Part shown: one piece after another, positions 1 to 13,091 of the stretch | How the letters are laid out: each line of letters opens with the position of its first letter | Position numbering within the stretch: position 1 is the stretch's first letter | Source of the DNA: Lentinus brumalis | Lineage: Eukaryota; Basidiomycota; Agaricomycetes; Polyporales; Polyporaceae | Direction: 5' to 3' | DNA: 64,000 nucleotides | NCBI GenBank assembly: GCA_001792895.1 | Contig: MARA01000002.1 | Span: 558,001-622,000 of the forward strand | Program-made: the position numbers and the translations under genes | The notes under the pieces: model-generated | Database searches by the model: none | Told to the model about the DNA's origin: nothing | What the model saw: the letters and a program-made list of their open reading frames with translations, nothing else

Positions 1-1625
1 ATGTGAGTGCCATCATGATGTAGGGCTACTAGTTTTTCAGCGTGCTCACCATGGCTCGCAGCGACTCTCAGCTGGCCAAGGAGACCTCCTTCGAGGTGCG
101 GAGATGATTGTTGTCTCCACGGTGCTGGCATGATTAAAGGTGTTGAGGTATGGAGGAGCAGTCAACAGGAGGGATGCGACAGCACTCACGTGGAGTGGCG
201 TAGAGGTCAAGAGTATCAACAGATGGTGTAGCGCAGCGGCGGGAGTTGGGCCTAATAGACTGTGCATGTCGTGCGGCACAGTGGAGAGGGCTCGGGAGGG
301 CTCAATGTGTGATCATGGTGGTGAGAGGCAGGTCTCCGACTGACGTGGCATGGCGGGATATTGCGGCAGACAGTGGCCGCTTCGCGGTGGCTAAGCGAGT
401 CGGAGATTCGGCTGACGACTCTTGTGTGGTCCGACCTGTGGTCGTCAGCTTCTCTTACGCCCGCGACCGGGTGTATGAAAATACCACTCATCTGTCATAT
501 GTGCAGTACTTACTCCAGGCCATATACCGTGACATTATGTCTGCTCGAATCTGGTAGAGCACATGCTGCTAGGTGGGGTGTCGTGGTATACATTGCATTT
601 GGACTAGTGCTCTCCAATTCACACTTCTTGACTTACGGCCATGTTCTTCATGCGCATCCTTAGCTGCCTCTCGACTCTTCTGCTCGCTCGCTGTTGTTCC
701 TGAGGATGCTCCAACGGAGCTTAAGATCGACCGCACTTATGTCCCGGATGACTGCCTCGTCCATCTAGTATCTAACACTGCCGGCAGACCTTGGTGCATT
801 GCCTACCGGCTCACCAAGCTACCAAGCTGGCATCTGAGCTGGGTATTGCTGTGAGAAAGCCAGTAATAATGCAAATGCCCGGAAGCGAAAGAAACCGGCC
901 GGACGGCCAGATGACGACATGGCGGTCAAAGCGAAGGAGCACTACCGCCAAGCGCTTGCAAACATCGCAACTTTGCTTGCACTTCCTGTTTCTCCGTCCC
1001 CAAAGCGGCACTCATAAAACACTACAAGGCAGTTCTAACGCAAGCGCACAGCGTGTATGCCGGAATATATCGTATGTTGACACACTTTTGAGCTGAAACT
1101 GGCAGAACTCCTGCATCTCTCTCTTGACAGACTGTTCCGGCTCTGAGCTCAGAAAGCAACTCGCCCATAATGGAACTCGAGCACCCAGACAATACGGATG
1201 ACATATTCGAGCACCTGTGACAGCTTACGCTACATAGAATATTCCGAGCACAACCGGGACACCCCAGAACGCGAGGCTACATGGACCCTGTCCTCCTGCC
1301 CCCGAGCAACGAAAGTACGACGGCAGCGGACACAAATAATCTCACCATCATATTGGGCGCCCGGATACGTAGGCGAGTACCGCCCGCTAGCTACGCGGCC
1401 CCAGAAACCAGTCAGAAGATGCAGACAAGCTGTTTCAGCCCTCTGGGCATACCCACCCCTCTCCGCCGGCTGTTCTCCGTCCATCCGTGTCGCTCTGTGG
1501 TTGGCGGGGATCTGGGAAAGTCTCGGCCTTTCTGTACGTACTGACGCAACGCTCGGTCTATCTCCGCCGTGAAATGTGCCCTCGGTAAAGAGAAATCTCG
1601 CGGTATGTCTACGCACGGGCCCTGT
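1..1625. other. No recognisable gene
   Basis: Open frames here are short, overlap on both strands, and none reads like a known protein. No tRNA or obvious repeat was seen. It may contain the 3' part of something lying left of the window, but nothing in the sequence lets me say so. Confidence 0.4.
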
Positions 1626-1631
1626 CCTCTG

Positions 1632-1640
1632 GCTATAAGT
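1632..1640 (+). promoter_or_regulatory. TATA-like element and pyrimidine-rich start region
   Basis: A CTATAAGTA motif is followed by about 100 bases of strongly C/T-rich sequence at roughly 1665-1770. That arrangement is common at fungal transcription starts. It precedes the splice-signal-rich stretch at 1.9-3.8 kb and is the only reason to think that stretch is transcribed rightwards. Inferred from sequence only. Confidence 0.3.
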
Positions 1641-1884
1641 ACCCCACCCGGACGACACAGACCTCATTCCCTCATCCCTCTCCCTTCCCTTCCCATCCCT
1701 CATCCCTCTTACGTTCTTCTCTATTTCTCTATTATCTCAATCATCTGCGCTTCCCTTTTTGCGGAGTCCGCCGCTCTTCTCAGGCTTTCACGCCGCTGCT
1801 TGTACTACTGCCCTTTCAAGTTGACCCCATCCCTCCCTCTCTGGTTCGCACTGGCTTGTTGCTTCCGTATCGAACGTTCACTTC

Positions 1885-3760
1885 GGTGAGTAAGTCATTC
1901 AGATACAGATTGATGTGAGAAGGCTAACTCGCTCTTATAAGATGCGAGCTGTCTTCGCGGTACGGCCGGCGGTACTACAAGGTGAGTTTCCGGACTTCTA
2001 AGCAGCCCATATGTTACTCATTCCCAAACTTGAAGACTTCTAGACCTCACGGTTGTCGCCCTACAAACAGGTGCAAAGTATCATACGAACTTCCCCACAA
2101 GGTAAGCTCTCCCGCTCTCCGTCACTTTCCAGTTTGGCCGCTGACTTGTGCATAGTATACTTATCCCGGATCCTTGTCCGTCCTTACGTTCTCTAACCTG
2201 TCTCGAGCCCAGTCCCAGACCGTTTGCTGATATGATACTACTTATGTTCAATAGGTTCATGCTATCCACACGGCTTGAAGACAGCTCGGAACGCGCCGTG
2301 CAAGTCGATCCTGGCTATCAATCTCACGCAAACTCGGCTCACTGGCCATGTAAGTCGCACATCTAGTTTCATTTCGGGCACCAGTGCGACTAACGTTGCG
2401 ATAATACAGGCCCCCGTGCACATAACCAAACGCGCCGCCGTTCTGCGCACCGCACTCCGCCGTGCCACGATGCCGTACCCGCCGGCGGGTCGGTCCACGC
2501 CCTGCCCCATTGGTTATGCATCGCCGTAGAAGCACTCGCGGGCAACGGCGCTGTGTCGGTACGTCAGATATCGTGGACATATGGTCGAGACGCAACTCAC
2601 CGCATGCGCAGATCGCTATCTCGCTTAGCGGACGCCCACGCTCGGACAGGCTCGGACGGGTTTGGCCAGCTCTTGGGATCGATCTTGCTGCGTGAGTCCC
2701 GCCGCTTGGCAATGAGGTGTTGCGTCACTGACCATGTCTTGCAGTGCAGCTGCTGATACCAGTCGAGCAAGTCACACTTCCCAAGCGAAATCGCCGCCCT
2801 GCACTGAGCAAGCGGTGCGGACCAACCCAGGCGGAACTGCACTGCACTGTCCCGGCTGTTGAGCCTCGGCCCTGGTGAGTGACCGGTCTTGCATGACACG
2901 GTACCGACTTCCTGTCCATAGGAACACAGATCTCGCTGCCGGTGTGAGGCTCGCGCGTTCACGCGAGGTAGGCTTCCCAACTGCTTGAATCTTATCGTGA
3001 TGACATACGCGTGCACAGGGCGGCACTGGAGTACGTTCCCGAGCGTGAACGGTTACGAGACGAGGCGGTACGTACCTTATATCGTCGGATTGCTCAAGCT
3101 AGATCGAGACTGAACGCGCGTCGCAGCGCTCTCCCGGCGGATCGCGTCGCAAGCTGCCGTACCGCGAGAGGAGCTTCGATCTCCGAGAGCCTTGACGATC
3201 GTAACAGACTGCGAGGGCCCTCGCGCGACGCCTGCCAACTTGGTATGTCAGTGTCGTCGACTGTGTTCGATGCAGCCGCTTACTCTTTGCTAGGCACGTA
3301 CTTGCGGCCGGCTTCGATGTCTTGCCATTGCCTGGCGAGCCGCGCAACTCCGGGCTGGGCATGACGTCCACAGCAGGTCAGTTCCTGCGTAGCTCGTTGT
3401 ACAGCTAACCGGTGGCTGACGTTTATCCAGATTCCATCGTGAATGGCGACAGCGGATCTACACACGGCGCACATGTGAGTACAGCACAAAGACAAGTGCC
3501 AGCACAGTAGTATTCACTGACCGCTACTCCGTGTCTCGCGTCCCAGCCGGCCCAGGCGACTTGTCCGGACGTTCGGGCCTCGCGACTTGCGACTTGCGAC
3601 CTGCGATACAGACGGTGCTCCTCCCAGGGACGCAGCCGAGGCGATCGGCCATGTACCAGGTACGAGTCGACTCGGATCTCCTACATCACCGGCACTCACG
3701 CAGTCTTTCGGAAGACGAGATATTGTGGGTACGATACGACACGCGAGAGCGAGCAGCAAG
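1885..3760 (+). other. Multi-intron-like region, coding status unclear
   Basis: This stretch contains roughly a dozen well-formed donor/acceptor pairs 45-70 nt apart, for example gtgagttt..ttctag at about 1981-2043, gtaagctc..catag at 2101-2157, gtgagtga..ccatag near 2875-2922, and gtcagttc..atccag at 3376-3431 with CTAAC and CTGAC branch-like motifs. The implied exons are only about 30-120 nt. Several read well in one frame, such as ones containing ALEYVPERERLRDEA or FDVLPLPGEPRNSG, but I could not join them into one uninterrupted protein without a stop. It could be a many-exon gene I mis-spliced, a decayed gene, or a spliced non-coding RNA. No family is recognised. Confidence 0.3.
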
Positions 3761-5682
3761 CAGCGCGCCGCCCGGGCACAGGCGAGCGAGCACCTTCGCT
3801 GCTGTCCGTCCGGTTCGTCGTCTCCGGCGGCTGGCGGACAGCCGCATGCTCGTCTCTCGAGTCGTTGCCTGGCAGGCAACCTGCCGACGCGTCGTTGGGC
3901 CGAGGTTGCGGAGGACGGCGAGCTCGACGGTGCTATCCCGGGCCAGGCGGCGGTGCGTGGTTCGTCGCGTCGAGCTCGAGCCCGGTGCGCGCTGCCCGAC
4001 TCGCCCTTGCGTCTGTCGGCATGATGTGAGGATCGTCCTGCTCGAGTCGAGTCAGCGCGATGCACGTAAAGTCGCTCACCTAGTCGCCCCCGCCGCGGCT
4101 CCGTGCGCAGAACATTCAACACACGTCGCTGCGACGCAGGACCGCGGGAACTCGGCGACGGTCCGCAAATCCGTGCTCCGAGCTCCCGTGCTCCCGAGGT
4201 CGCAGCGCACACAGGAGTGCTCGCTGGCATCCTGCGGCCAAGACCTTAGACTTACGGGGCCGCGCCCCGAGTCTGGGCGGGCGAGTGCAGCTCGAGTCGG
4301 TGTGATAGGCTGCGAGCAGGCCGTGACGTGTGCACCACGCCTGACGCAGTTGAGCCGCGCTCCGTGACGGCGGCGTATGCGATCGCGTCGAACGCGTATT
4401 GTTCGACTCGGGCGGTCTGTGTTGCGCGCAGAGGGTAGGATGCTCGGCGGCGACGACTTTCCCGGCATCGTCGTCAGCTCGCAGAAGCCCGGTGCGCGTC
4501 GTGTGTGTTGTTGCGGACGGCTGCCGGATGCTGGCGGTGTGCACGAGGGCGGGATGGTGGTCGGCCGTGCTGAGGGCAAAGAAACCGACGATTTCGAGTC
4601 GATTTCGAGTGTCTCCGGATGGGCGCGCGACGGTGCACGATGCTGCATGGGTGTTCGTGGGTGCTGGGGGACACGCCATCGTCGACCGTACGTCCCGGAA
4701 TCACGAGGGGGTTGTTCTGCGTACCGCGCTGCCAGTAATCGCACTGCGGAGGGGCGAGGTCGTCACGCCTCCGGGAGATATGTATATAGCCTTGTTCGTG
4801 TCGGAAGCGCGCGTCGGAAGCGCGTAGTTGCGAGAGAATGTGAGGGGCGGCGGGGACGTTATGGACGGTCTTCTCCCGGGTGCGGCAGGCAGAGCGGCGT
4901 GTGGGTACGGCGGGGAGACAACTTGGCGATGTGCGCGCGAGGCAATCGCGTCCGCGCGCTCAGGTGCAGCCGCTGCGACGCACAGGAGAGGCAGGAGGGC
5001 GGGGGACGGTGTACGGCGAGTCTCGCCCTCCGCGGGAAGGTAGAAGGGAGGGTTTGAGAATGGGATAGATACTGGGTGGAGGGCGTGGGCCTGACGTGGA
5101 AGACTGCGTGTGTAGACGGACTCACTGTATGCAGTAATGTCTGGCTCAAGCAATCTTGTACCATACCGGCGCTTTGAGTCTTGGCAACATTGCGACGCGT
5201 CTTGCGCGTTCCGAGATGCAGGAGTTGCAGGCGACAGCAGCAGAGTCGGGTGCACAGTGTCCGATGTGCACAGGCAGTACGAGAATGGCGCACTTGGAGA
5301 GCGGATGCGCGGTAAGGACACGAACGGGGAGGCCGAGGGACAGGGGTGGACAAGCGTTGGACGGTCGCAAAGGGAGCGCTTCAGTCCTGGCGCGTCGAGA
5401 AAACAGAGTCGACGCCGCAGAGAGACGAGGGAGAGAGCAGCAGAGAGAGGCCGGGCAGTGGCCGGGCATCCAATGGCAGCAGCTCGAGATGGCGGCCTCG
5501 TGTCCCAGTAAGGCAGTGTCGCGCCGACAGCATGGACGTCACCGATCAAATCTCAGCGTCCACGCGCTTCCGTGTTGGAGTGTACGGCAAGAGTACGGGC
5601 CCGACCGTCGACGTGACTTGGCTCTCTACTTATCTCCTCGTCGTCCTCGAGCTCAGCTTCTCCGCCTCGTCGCCACCCCACG
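3761..5682. other. GC-rich region without a recognisable gene
   Basis: Open frames up to 282 codons exist (minus strand, 4,701-5,549), but their composition is low-complexity Pro/Ser/Arg/Ala, as expected by chance in GC-rich DNA. No domain is recognisable. Small local duplications are visible, such as CGACTTG repeats near 3,584-3,600 and GTCGGAAGCGC twice near 4,799-4,824. The right end should contain the promoter of the first ABC transporter. Confidence 0.4.
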
Positions 5683-8600
5683 ATGGCCGCCACCTGGCTC
5701 GCGCCAACATGGCTGCAGCGGTCGCAGATGGTCTTGGACAGAACAACTTTGCTCTCGCACCCGGCGAGCTCGTTTGGAGCATTCCAACTTGATAGCGAGA
5801 ACCATGAGTACGTGTTCAATTTATACGCATATGAGCGACGACGGAAGGACTGACAACGTCCAAGCTTGTGGAAGAACACTCTCGCATATCCCGTCTTCGC
5901 CGCCGCCGCATCCGTCGTAGTCCTCTCTCTTCAACTCGTCGCGCGCACACGATCCGTTCAGCGGCTGTTCGCGAGAATCACCAAGTCTGACGCGCCCGTG
6001 AAGGTCGACGAAGACCTCGAGGCGGCCGGAGCGAGCATGCAGGCTGCGTCGCACGTCGAGCAGCTCGGAGGGCCCGTTATCTTCACCTTCAAGGTCATGC
6101 GTCTCGTGTGCTCGCTTACCCTCCTCGCCCTCTCAGTCGCGGGCCTCTTCCTCCACGACCCGGATGACACTGTCGACTTCTCATTTGACGCAAGATGGGT
6201 GGTCTTTGGGCTGATATCAACATATGTGCGTACTTTCTCGTATCGCCCGGGGTATCGTTCTTGTGTATCAAGCGGGTACACACGCTGGTCATACGGGGAG
6301 CGGAGGTCGAGGAATGCTATCGTTAGTCTCGCCAGCCATACTTCGTGCTGGTGTAGTATCTCGTCAGGCTCGCTCTGTGGCACTCACCCGCCACGATGGG
6401 GACATGTATGCGCCATCCTTGTTGCAAAACGCTGCCTTGTCGTGCAGGCTCACCACCCAAACGTTTTGCCTGGCCCAAGAGGAAGTTACGGGACAGGGTC
6501 GTGCTCATGGCGTGTGGGGAGATTGGTGTGGGCGGGTGAGGGGTTCGGTCACGCTCAGTCGTGAAGCCTACTTGCCTCTCCTCATGGAGAACATGACCAA
6601 AACCAGAATATGGCACGCTGGGTGTATGTATGCACAACTGCGGTCCAACTCACTCGCGGAAAACATCGCATCGTTGCGACTGGGACCAGAGAGTCTCGCA
6701 GTGACGGCCAGCAGCTTCCAGATATGTACAAGGTGCCTCAGACGTCGCAGAGCGAGCGTGACGGACCCACAACTCGTCTAGGAACGAGACTCGGCGAGCT
6801 GCCGCACAGTGACCTTTCGCGAGCGAATCCACCACCATTTCTCAGCAAGTGGCGCTAACTCACTGATGATCATACGACGAGCCTTTGACCTTTGCCCAGC
6901 GCGTGTGTATCCGCTGTACACACAGTGCGATGTTTAGGTGCATGTTTCGGCGTGCCTCCGGCTGACACGTTCCCGTCAGGCGTACGCTTCGGTTCTGGCA
7001 TTTACGTCCGTGGTGGGCAGCTCCAGCCTGAGCAGGCTGGTGACCCGGCATCTCGTCTTCGTTCTCCTGTGCGTCTTTGGCGTGTATGCGTACCGCGACC
7101 TCTGGCCCCTTGCGACCTTCACGCTCCAGCCTGTGGACGCGTCCGAGGGCCCTCTGCTGTGGGTGAAGATCGGTATCCTCACGTTCGCAGCGGTCGTCAT
7201 CCCCGTTGTCATCCCGCGTCAGTACATTCCGGTAGATCCCAAGGTATGTGCTAGTTCACTCTATGTGTTCCACACCATGACACCGCCGTATAGGACCCCG
7301 CTCCCGAAGTCAACCCCGAGCAAACCGCGTCTATCCTGTCCATCGCGATCTACACCTTCTTGGATAGCATCATCTGGAAAGCATACAAGGTTCCCCACCT
7401 CCCATTAGACGAGCTCCCGCCTATCGCGGACTACGACTACGCCAAGAACCTCGTGAAGAGGGCGTTCCCGGTATGTGTCCGTTAGACTGTGCGTTGGGCT
7501 GTTCACTGACTTTCCGCACAGCATCTCGACCCGTTCCAAGTGTCCAAGCAGCGTCACATCTTCTGGGGCTTGATGACCGTATTTTCCAGGGAGTATTTTG
7601 TTCTAGCCTTGATGCTCATACTGCGTGTGAGTGGGGTATATGCGCGTGGCACATGCGTGAGCTGACCGCCCGTAGGTCGTCGCTACGTTCACGAGCCCGG
7701 TCGGTATCTACCAGCTGCTGCAGTAAGTGCCACTGTCCCGTATTTTTAACATACTGGCTCACCCCACCGTACAGATACCTGGAATCAGATGGCGACGGCG
7801 CCTTCGTACGCCCATGGGTCTGGATCGCCTGGTTGTTTATTGGCCCCGTACTTGGCTCGGTCGCTATGCAGTACTACATCTTCCACACTGTGGGTTCTCG
7901 CGCCTTCCGGCCGCTCGACGTTATAGCTGATCACTGCCACGCAGACACGCATGCTCGTCCGCACCGAGGCGATCATCACCCAGCTCGTCTTTGATCACTC
8001 GCTTCGTATCCGCATGAAAGCTGAGACCGCAGGGTCCCCTTCTGCGAGCCGCGTAACGTCGGCTGCGCAAACGCCGGATAACGCGTCCATCGCCGAGCTT
8101 GATGAGGAAGACGCAGCGCACGGTTCGCCTTCGGGGTCAAATGGGAGCGAGGACGAGACTGTCCGCGCCAGCACGATCAGTACCGCTTCTACTGCCGCTG
8201 TGAAGAAGGGCAAGGAACCGGCTGGCAAGAAGGGCGAGGAGACGAAGGACGCTCCCGCACAGCCTAGCGGAAATCTCATTGGCAGGATCAACAATTTGGT
8301 CACAACGGATCTGAACAACCTCGTTGACGGTCGTGACTTCTTATTCCTGGGTACGTTCTCTTGGTTTGGGAAACGCACGTGGGTTGAACTTGATCGCATG
8401 CAGTTCTCTACGCGCCCCTGCAGGTGGTGCTATCCGTCATCTTCCTGTACTCCATCCTCGGGTGGAGTGCCTTCGTGGGTATGGTCGCTATGGCTCTCCT
8501 CTTTCCGGTACCTGGTTACGTCGCGTCGTTGATTCAGACCGTCCAGACTGAGAAGATGAAGAAGGTATGATTTGCGTCCGCCTTGCTCGGGATTGTTGAC

Positions 8601-11600
8601 CCACTCGGACACGCAGACTGATGCTCGTGTGCAAAATGTCACTGAGAGTACGTTTTGCGTTCACGGTTCGTTCTACGGGCATGGTATTTACTGATCTTGA
8701 CAGCCATGAATGTCATCCGCATGATCAAGCTCTTCGGCTGGGAGCCTAAGGTAGCTGACCAACTAGCCGAGAAGCGTGAGGAGGAGCTTGGGTACATCCG
8801 GAAGTACAAGATCCTCGAGTTAATCAACGGCAACATCAAGTAGGTCCGCTGTGAAAGTCAACCTCCACATAAACTGACACCTGATGCAAGCTTCGTTATC
8901 CCTGTCGTGACCATGATCGCCACTTTCACTACTTATGTGAGTTGTACTGCGCATTTTAGAAGTGTATAGCACTAACGTCCAGTATAGACAGTGATCATGG
9001 GTCGTGTTCTCACAGCATCGCGTGTCTTCTCGTCTATGGCTGGTATGTCGTCCGAAGATCTACTCATGGTCGAAACTGACACCTGCGGCAGTCTTCGACG
9101 TGCTCCGTGATCAACTCCACATGATCTTCGGTCTCATGCCTGCCATGATCCAAGGTTCGCCTCTTTCCGCGGCTCGTTCAGCTACTCGCCCTGACATGCA
9201 TCTCTAGCCAAGGTCTCCCTCGACCGTGTGACGGAGTTCTTGAACAAGACTGAGCTCCTCGACGAGTTTTCTGAGAAGGATGCGGCCTCCGCCGAGGCCA
9301 TTGTTCCTCCACAGACAGTCGAGAGCGACATCATCGGCATCCGCGCTGCCTCGTTCACTTGGTCGAACGAGAACGACGGCTCTCTGACGCCCGGCCCCAA
9401 TCGCCGCAACTTCACCCTGCGGATCGACGATGAGGTCATCTTCAGGCGCGGTCGCTTCAACTTGATTGTTGGCCCGACTGGGTCTGGCAAGACGTCGTTG
9501 CTCATGGCGCTCCTCGGCGAGTTACACTACATTCCCAACGGGCCTGATTCGTTCGTGAGCCTACCGAGGGCTGGCGGTGTGGCGTATGCTGCGCAGGAGT
9601 CGTGGGTCCAGAACGAGACGATCAGGGAGAACATCTTGTTCGGCGCCCCGTACGACGAGGAGCGGTACAACAAGGGTGGGTTACGCCAACTTTCTCTAAG
9701 ATCCCCGAGTTACTGACGTGACTTGCGGTGGCAGTCATCTACCAGTGCGCTCTGAAGCGCGACTTGAGCCTGTTCGAGGCTGGGGACATGACGGAGGTCG
9801 GAGAGAAGGGCCTCACGCTCTCTGGTGGCCAGAAGGCCCGCATCACCCTCGCGCGTGCGGTGTACTCGAAAGCGGAGATCGTGCTCCTGGATGACGTCTT
9901 GGCTGCTCTTGATGTGCACACTTCGCGTTGGATCGTCAACAAGTGCTTCAAGGGTGACCTGCTCCGTGGCCGCACTGTGATCCTCGTTGTGAGTATACTT
10001 GTCTCTTCGTTCGTTCGTTTGAACAGGATGGCTGATCACGACTGTCGCAGACCCACAACGTCGCGATGGCGAGCCCCATCGCGGATTTCGTCGTCTCGCT
10101 TGGCACCGACGGCCGTGTCCACAGCCAGGGTACGCTCTCGAAGGTCCTTGCGAAGGACGACAAGCTTGCCGAGGAGCTCGCTGAGGAGAGCGAGGAAATC
10201 AAGAAAGCTGAGACCGAGGTTGATCACGTCGACCCTGACGATGAGGTCGTTCCCAAGAAGACCGACGGCAAGCTCATCGTCGCGGAGGAGATCTCCGAAG
10301 GCCACGTCAGCTGGCAGGCGAGTGAGTGACACAGCATGTCGCAGCTTGGAAGTTTTGCTCACCAATGATCAGTGCGCATGTACCTGTCGAGCATGGGCGG
10401 TGGGTATACACTAGTCTTCTGGTTCTCAGTCATCGCGTTCTTGTGTCTCTGCGAAATTCTTGGCGTCCTCGAGACGTGGTGGCTTGGCTATTGGGCGCAG
10501 CAATACGAAGACCAGGCCCAGGAGGACGTCAGCGTCGGCTAGTGAGTTGATCGTCCATTTGCTTGACATCAATGCCCATGTTGATCTCCTTGTGCTCAGT
10601 TATCTCACCGTCTACAACGTGATGCTAATTACCGGGATCGTGTGCTACTGCACGAGCTACGTTATCTACCTCTTCGGCGTTCTGAGGGCCTCGCGCAGCA
10701 TCCACAAGACTCTTGTCGGCTCTGTACTCAGCGCGACCTTGCGATGGCTGGACAAGACGCCCACGTCGCGTATCATCACCCGTTGCACACAGGACATCCA
10801 GTGCAGTGAGTCTTCTCTCTCTGTCCGTTGTTCGACATACTGAGCGCAACATAGTTGACGGACAGCTTGCAAACACGCTCGGCTGGGTCACTGAGCTGAC
10901 CGTCGCCATGGTCATGAAGTTCTTCGCGGTCGTGACCTTCTCGCCTATCTTCGCGATTCCTGGCTTCATCGTCGCCATCGTCGGTGGCTGGTGTGGTCAG
11001 ATGTACATGAAAGCGCAGCTGTCAGTGAAGCGTGAGCAGAGCAACGCTCGCGCGCCCGTGCTGGGCCACTTCGGTGCAGCCATCGCTGGTTTGAGTAAGC
11101 CATCCCGCCCGTACTCCCATGAAGCTGAGATACTGATGATGCTGTGCCATAGCTTCCATCCGTGCGTATGGCGCGCAGGACCAATTCAGGAAGGAGTCGT
11201 ACCGCCGGATCGACAGATACGTGCGCGCAGGGAGGACGTTCTACAACCTCAACCGATGGGTCTCTGTCCGTATCGAGGCTCTGGGTGCCTTGTTTGCTTC
11301 GTGCCTCGCTGCGTACCTCGTGTACTTCAGCAACGCTCGGGCTGCGAACACCGGGTTCTCGCTTAACATGGCCGGTACGTATCCCCCTAGTATCCCCTTC
11401 CAGTGGCACTCGAACGTAACCTGACGTTGTGCGCAGTTGGCTTCAGCAGCATGATTCTGTGGTGGATCCGCATCCTGAACGAGCTTGAGGTCAATGGCAA
11501 CAGCTTGGAGCGTGTGCAGCAGTACACGGTGATTGAGCAGGAGGTCAAACCTACGTCCGACGGCATTCCCCCTGCGTACTGGCCTTCCAGTGGCGATCTG

Positions 11601-12643
11601 AGGGTGGAGAAGCTGTCTGCGCGGTATTCGCCGGACGGCCCCCGGGTTCTGCATGAGATATCGTTTGAGGTGAAGGCTGGCGAGCGTGTCGGTATCGGTG
11701 AGTACACGACAGTCTCATATATGTCGCGTTGTCTGAACAGAGACGTACAGTCGGTCGCACCGGCAGCGGAAAGAGCTCGCTAACCCTGTCGTTGCTCCGG
11801 CTCATCCTCACCGAGGGCAAGGTCTACTACGATGGCATTGCCACTGACTCCGTGAACCTTGACGCGCTTCGCTCGCATATCACGATCATCCCCCAAGTGG
11901 TACGTCCACTCGTTTTATGCGGGAGTAATGTAGCTGATCTCCGTGCAGCCTGAGCTCCTCAGCGGGACGTTGCGTCAAAATTTGGATCCGTTCTCGATGT
12001 ATGACGATGCTGTCCTCAACGACGCACTGCGCGCCGCCGGTTTGTTCTCGCTGCAAAGCGAGACCGACGAGGGACGCATCACGCTCGACTCACAGATCTC
12101 GAGCGGTGGTAGCAACCTGTCGGTCGGTCAGCGCCAGATCCTCGCGTTGGCACGGGCGATCGTGCGCCAGAGTAAGCTGCTCATCCTCGATGAGGCGACA
12201 TCTGCGATTGGTAAGAGCCCCTCTTATATGTGACGACGAATGCCTATTGACGTGGTGTGGGTTACAGACTACGAGACGGACGAGATCATCCAAAAGTCGC
12301 TGCGTCAGGAGCTGGGTAAGGACGTCACCCTTCTCACCATCGCGCATCGCCTGCAGACCATTATGGATGCGGATAAAATCGTGAGTTGCATGCTGTCGCG
12401 GTATAATGTTCCACCGAGCTGATGTGCATTCATGCCAGTTGGTACTCGATGCCGGTCGAATTGTAAGTTCCTGTGTCCTTCACTGTGATTTCCGTGCGAC
12501 TGACAGAATTTCCACAGGCCGAGTTCGGCTCACCTCTCGACCTGCTCAAGAACGAGAAGGGCATGCTTCGTGCGCTCGTCGACGAGAGTGGCGACAAGGA
12601 GAAGCTATATGAGATGGCGAACGCGTCTTCGAGATCTCCATAG
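5683..12643 (+). CDS. ABCC-type full ABC transporter, copy 1
   Basis: ATP-driven exporter of the MRP/Ycf1/Ybt1 class, predicted in the plasma or vacuolar membrane; the substrate is unknown, typically conjugates, xenobiotics or metabolites. The order is an extra N-terminal membrane domain (from [10 protein letters not shown] at 5,683), TMD1, NBD1, TMD2, NBD2. NBD1 shows Walker [10 protein letters not shown] (9,471-9,497), signature LSGGQKAR (9,818-9,841) and a Walker B ending LLDDV (9,878-9,897), with Asp where the catalytic Glu would be. That is the usual degenerate ABCC site. NBD2 has GRTGSGKSS (11,755-11,781), NLSVGQRQI (12,114-12,140), [11 protein letters not shown] (about 12,177-12,211) and the H-loop TIAHRLQT. 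All exons I traced splice in frame to the stop at 12,641-12,643. The ATG at 5,683 gives an exon joining in frame to [11 protein letters not shown]. One intron (6,226-6,979, 754 nt) is ten times longer than in the paralogues. The signature and Walker B motifs are uninterrupted by introns, unlike in copies 2 and 3. Confidence 0.93.
6250..6935. mobile_element. Possible MITE-like insertion inside an ABC intron
   Basis: The host intron is 754 nt, whereas the matching intron is 67 nt in copy 2 (13,541-13,607) and 72 nt in copy 3 (22,593-22,664). The excess of about 685 nt matches the distance between two imperfect inverted sequences at about 6,254-6,286 and 6,896-6,931, which share ATCG, TGTGTA and TACACACG blocks. 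Each arm is itself partly palindromic (TGTGTA..TACACA), so the inverted relationship is less decisive. I see no clear target-site duplication. An open frame of 185 codons inside has no recognisable product. Confidence 0.4.
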
Positions 12644-13091
12644 CTATTATTCATGAGAGAAGTATTTATCACAGTATGATAGTTTGGATGACAGACCACG
12701 TAGATCCCCGAGCGATACACATACACATGGTTTCTTGTTTTCTTCTCATCGTGGTGGGGCGTAACGGCGTTCTCAGGGTCCCAGAAGTCCTGGATGTTAT
12801 CTTTGTTCGCACGTCAGGTTACGAGGTCTGGCATGTCGATGATGGTGCGTGGGTTCTGTCGTGGTTCTCCCGAGTGCTGACCGAAGTCTTGCACACGCAC
12901 GTACCTTCACATCTCCAACAAAGTCCACAGTGTACCGGAATTGCTCGGCCTGAAGGAGCTTTTTGGACCGTCTCGTAAGCGGAGTTGTCATCGGCGGCGA
13001 TGCGTGGAAGTGAGCGCCAACTCAACCGTCATGAATAAATAGACAACTTGAACATCACACGCCGTGGCCGTCTTGCAGGTTTCCCTTCACC
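12644..13091. other. Intergenic spacer between ABC copies 1 and 2
   Basis: This holds the 3' end of copy 1 and presumably the promoter of copy 2. An AATAAATA stretch about 60 bases before the copy-2 ATG could serve as an A/T-rich core promoter. No ORF of note was seen. Confidence 0.5.
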